From Limosilactobacillus antri DSM 16041 (GTDB lineage: Bacteria; Bacillota; Bacilli; Lactobacillales; Lactobacillaceae), in contig NZ_GG700734.1 of NCBI RefSeq assembly GCF_000160835.1, positions 131,226 to 139,885 of the forward strand: a stretch of DNA of 8,660 nucleotides, in the 5' to 3' direction. Under the pieces are notes generated by a model, which did not search any database, had not been told where the DNA came from, and worked only from the letters and a program-made list of their open reading frames with translations. Shown piece after piece: positions 6,953 through 8,660 of the stretch (position 1 is the first letter of the stretch; each line of letters begins with the position of its first letter). A program made the translations under genes and the position numbers.

Positions 6953-6985
6953 GTGGATCAGATCAGGGACGACCAAGCAGCACAT
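6896..6985 (+). pseudogene. IS3-family OrfB, N-terminal stub
   Basis: In the -1 frame relative to orfA, after the A-rich run at about 6896-6905, the sequence reads KKITVPVRTLKARKKTQIVD and QIRDDQAAHL, which looks like the start of an IS150-type OrfB. It is lost after roughly 30 codons; the frame then runs antisense through the cupin gene and has no transposase motifs. The A7 run is a plausible remnant of the slippery site. The DDE catalytic domain is entirely missing. Confidence 0.55.
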
Positions 6986-7504
6986 CTAAAAAGCGAGGTA
7001 CTCCCTTTCACCCTCAATCCTCTCATAAGCAAGTTTCTCAATCACATCACGATTTTGCGGGTACTTAGCCAACAAAGTCTTTTGGTCAAAGATTTCAAAA
7101 TCATGGTAGTCAAAGCCGGGTGCAACAGCACAACTAACCAGGCTAAAGCTATCCGCGTTGACTGCTGAGCCAAAGATGGTACCGGCTGATACCCGGTACT
7201 GGAGTCGTTCGCCCTTGTCCAGATGGGGACCGAGGATAACCTGGTTGGATGAACCATTAGGGTAGAGGCTGTAAATCGTAATCGGGTCACCAGCGTGATA
7301 ATACCAGAGCTCGTCATGCTTCAGCCGATGAAAGTGTGATGGCGAGCTGGCATCCAGCAAGAAATAGATGGATGTGTAGTAATAGCGCTCCTTATTTACC
7401 GTGGTCGGTGCAAACGTGTTAGCACTGTGATAAACCTGGCGGTACCAGCCACCCTCCGGATGGGGCTGAAGGTGGAGATAGTTGATGTAATCGGTTTTGT
7501 TCAT
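6986..7504 (-). CDS. DUF985-type cupin protein
   Basis: The 172-residue product begins MNKTDYINYLHLQPHPEGG. The HPEGGWYRQVY motif at residues 15-25 is the hallmark of the DUF985/Cupin_5 family. SHFHRLKHDELWYYHAGDP follows, with the His and Glu positions expected of a cupin metal or ligand site, then a second beta block with GTIFGSAV and APGFDYHDFE. The family is a small single-domain cupin with no settled reaction. An in-frame TTG at 7522 would add six residues but overlaps the Shine-Dalgarno; the ATG at 7504, 8 bases after GAGGAGGT, is clearly the start. The gene looks complete. Its stop lies at the edge of the IS3 remnant, so the last residues could have been altered by that junction. It is divergent from the toxin-antitoxin operon. 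Confidence 0.88.
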   Translation of the reverse strand: MNKTDYINYLHLQPHPEGGWYRQVYHSANTFAPTTVNKERYYYTSIYFLLDASSPSHFHRLKHDELWYYHAGDPITIYSLYPNGSSNQVILGPHLDKGERLQYRVSAGTIFGSAVNADSFSLVSCAVAPGFDYHDFEIFDQKTLLAKYPQNRDVIEKLAYERIEGEREYLAF

Positions 7505-7533
7505 GTCGGTGGACCTCCTCAATTAATGTGAAC

Positions 7534-7542
7534 ATTATACCA
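7534..7542 (-). promoter_or_regulatory. Extended -10 promoter of the cupin gene
   Basis: On the minus strand this reads TGGTATAAT, a perfect TGnTATAAT box, 29 bases before the cupin ATG with the ribosome site between. No clear -35 is seen at 17-18 bases. It is of the same type as the box before the defence operon. Confidence 0.6.
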
Positions 7543-7633
7543 TTAAGTTGGCGATTTTGTTCGTAAAGTTTAACCAGTGATCCGTTACTTATATTAGAGG
7601 AGCAAAATAGTTTAAATCAGCAATGGCAATTTA

Positions 7634-7646
7634 ATTATAGTATAAT
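7634..7646. promoter_or_regulatory. Toxin-antitoxin promoter and palindromic operator candidate
   Basis: ATTATAGTATAAT is a perfect palindrome around the central G, and its right half is a consensus -10 (TATAAT, 7641-7646). No good -35 is apparent. A palindrome over the -10 of a toxin-antitoxin operon is the usual place for antitoxin autorepression, so it is a candidate operator. Being only A and T apart from the centre, it could also arise by chance. Confidence 0.45.
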
Positions 7647-7678
7647 ATGATCAAAATCTAGTCAGGAGGGATTATATT

Positions 7679-7948
7679 ATGCCAACTAAAGTAAAAAAGG
7701 TGCAGGTTAATGTTGACCGGACTACTGCAGATAATGCTGAGGAAATCATGAAAGAAATTGGGGTAACACCGTCAGTAGTGGTAAACACACTGTATAAAGA
7801 AATTGAAGCAACGGGGAAAATACCGCTGAGCTTCTCTTTAACCCCTCGTCAGCGCGCGGAAATGGAATTGAATCGTGCCACCCAAGACTTACCGGTAAAA
7901 CACTTGAGAACGCAAAAAGAACTAGAGGACTTTTTCGATGAAGACTAA
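7679..7948 (+). CDS. RelB/DinJ-family antitoxin
   Basis: The 89-residue protein starts MPTKVKKVQVNVDRTTADNA, a beta strand plus helix of ribbon-helix-helix type. EEIMKEIGVTPSVVVNTLYK and EIEATGKIPLSF follow, the usual layout of RelB/DinJ antitoxins, which dimerise, bind the operon promoter and neutralise the toxin with their C-terminus. The acidic tail (RTQKELEDFFDED) is the likely toxin-binding part. AGGAGGG lies 9 bases before the ATG. The gene overlaps the toxin gene by 11 bases, as in translationally coupled toxin-antitoxin pairs. Complete, with no sign of decay. Confidence 0.85.
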   Translation: MPTKVKKVQVNVDRTTADNAEEIMKEIGVTPSVVVNTLYKEIEATGKIPLSFSLTPRQRAEMELNRATQDLPVKHLRTQKELEDFFDED

Positions 7949-8255
7949 TGAAGTCTATACGGCGTTTGTTGCTTGGACGAACGGAGGTAAGCGCCGTCCA
8001 GTATTGGTTCGCCAAATTAATGATAATGAAGTTATCGTCTACAAGATAACTACCAAGTACCAGTCCAAGTCCGCTAGTATCCGGCGTCATTATTATCGGA
8101 TCAAGAATTTGGAAGAAGCCGGATTGCGTAAGGAGTCGTATATTGATACGTTGAACCTGGTTGGCTTGCCGAAATCGGTAAAATTTCGGCGCATCGGTAG
8201 GTTGAGCACAGAAGATATCCGTGATCTGGCTATTTTTATAGAAACTAAGGAATAG
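7938..8255 (+). CDS. PemK/MazF-type toxin (mRNA interferase)
   Basis: The 105-residue protein follows the MazF/PemK fold pattern: EVYTAFVAW, then GGKRRPVLV (residues 16-24), VIVYKITTK (32-40), AGLRKESYIDT, and a closing RRIGRLSTEDIRDLAIFIE. In this superfamily the R of the K-x-R-P segment and the T of the I-T-x-K segment form the RNase site; both are present (R20; T38 or T39). The expected activity is sequence-specific mRNA cleavage that arrests growth when the antitoxin is lost. GAGGA (7925-7929) sits 8 bases before the ATG, inside the antitoxin gene. Pairing with a RelB/DinJ-type antitoxin rather than MazE is a mixed combination. The target sequence cannot be predicted. Confidence 0.82.
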   Translation: MKTNEVYTAFVAWTNGGKRRPVLVRQINDNEVIVYKITTKYQSKSASIRRHYYRIKNLEEAGLRKESYIDTLNLVGLPKSVKFRRIGRLSTEDIRDLAIFIETKE

Positions 8256-8285
8256 GCATTGCAGTTATTGCAGTGCTTTTATTTA
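8256..8285 (+). terminator. Rho-independent terminator of the toxin-antitoxin operon
   Basis: GCATTGCA (8256-8263) pairs with TGCAGTGC (8269-8276), one G-U wobble, with a 5-base loop GTTAT, followed by TTTTATTT. It begins directly after the toxin stop codon, the right place to end this transcript. Confidence 0.75.
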
Positions 8286-8660
8286 TGTCTTTAGAGACCT
8301 GGTTAAATATGTGAGCAAAATAAGCAGTTATTATTAATATGGGTTGAAATGAGCTTGTGGATCGTAGCCTGTCGCCTAGCTATACAATTAACCAGCTGTA
8401 TTACGAAATTAGGAATGTACATAAAAAGGATTAGATAATCAAGTCCGGAAACGGGAAAACGATGGTGGAGAAGATTTCGACAAGGTATGGAATGAGCTAT
8501 GAGTAATGCTGATTAGTAGCGTTGCACACGAGGATTAGATTTTATGTTAGAAAATCAATTCAATTTAGTTAGGCTTGATAAAGCTAGAAGAACAGCTAAT
8601 GAGGCTAATAGCTTGCAAAATTAGCAATAATACAGTAAAGCCCAGGGATGTAGCGATTCC
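8286..8660. other. No convincing gene; possible coding scraps
   Basis: All six frames are broken by frequent stops. Two short stretches look slightly gene-like on the plus strand. One is an open run without a start at about 8430-8502 ending ENDGGEDFDKVWNEL, which reads like an acidic protein C-terminus. The other is a 26-codon frame at 8544-8624 (MLENQFNLVRLDKARRTANE...) preceded by GAGGA. Neither is recognised. Degraded genes or non-coding DNA fit equally well. Confidence 0.4.

Larger units (their letters stand above)
6369..6985 (+). mobile_element. Truncated IS3-family element (5' part only)
   Basis: The remnant has a TG-starting left end, a decayed orfA and the first codons of orfB in the -1 frame, then stops where the opposite-strand cupin gene ends. 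No right inverted repeat or rest of orfB is present downstream. The boundaries are approximate: the left end rests on the TG rule and the hairpin, the right on loss of orfB-like sequence. Confidence 0.6.

Noticed and set aside
6953..7168. 71-codon plus-strand ORF after orfA
   Set aside because: Only the first codons are the orfB stub; the rest is antisense to the cupin gene.
7505..7522. TTG start for the cupin gene at 7522
   Set aside because: It lies in the GAGGAGGT ribosome site of the ATG at 7504.
7746..8090. Minus-strand ORF across the toxin-antitoxin genes
   Set aside because: Antisense shadow of two well-supported overlapping genes.
8519..8529. GTTGCAC resembling the inner part of an IS30 end
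   Set aside because: The match is only about 7 bases and the rest of the inverted repeat is absent.
8568..8660. Hydrophobic minus-strand frame entering from the right edge (GFTVLLLILQAISLISC)
   Set aside because: Only 31 codons visible, no start or context; a membrane or lipoprotein segment cannot be separated from chance in AT-rich DNA.
1..8660. CRISPR array, tRNA or rRNA gene
   Set aside because: No regularly spaced repeats and no tRNA-like or rRNA-like conserved segments were seen on either strand.

Overview
The window looks like accessory DNA from a Lactobacillaceae chromosome or plasmid, probably a Limosilactobacillus-type heterofermenter. That call is by inspection: low-GC Gram-positive Shine-Dalgarno sites, extended -10 promoters (TGnTATAAT), and IS30/ISL3/IS3 transposases, a DUF985 cupin and a RelB/PemK pair of lactobacillary type. 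The central block (about 275-4284 and 5446-6340) is visibly more AT-rich than its flanks, as expected of an acquired cassette.

Layout. 1-190 (minus): N-terminal end of an ISL3-family transposase running off the window, with its upstream hairpin and a candidate IS end near 274. 397-6339 (plus): a three-gene operon of McrBC-like type. Gene 1 is a standalone coiled-coil protein, gene 2 a McrB-like AAA+ NTPase with an unrecognised beta-rich N-terminus, and gene 3 a DUF2357/PD-(D/E)XK nuclease (McrC-like). Gene 3 is split by a complete 1148-bp IS30-family element (4285-5432) flanked by a perfect 13-bp direct repeat. Removing the element and one repeat copy restores one uninterrupted frame of 576 codons. 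6369-about 6985: decayed 5' part of an IS3-family element, with two in-frame stops in orfA and a truncated orfB. 6986-7504 (minus): intact DUF985-type cupin gene with its own promoter. 7679-8255 (plus): overlapping RelB/DinJ-type antitoxin and PemK/MazF-type toxin, with a promoter, a candidate operator and a terminator. 8281-8660: no convincing gene, only possible coding scraps.

How it fits together. The operon reads as a modification- or invader-sensing restriction system: a NTP-driven AAA+ ring (gene 2) would drive the nuclease subunit (gene 3), with the coiled-coil protein (gene 1) as an extra sensor or scaffold. In this copy the nuclease half of gene 3 has no usable start downstream of IS30, so the system is probably off. 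Sensor and motor genes are intact and the lesion is in principle reversible by precise excision. The cassette lies between an ISL3 element and an IS3 remnant, next to a toxin-antitoxin pair, which fits a small defence and mobility island.
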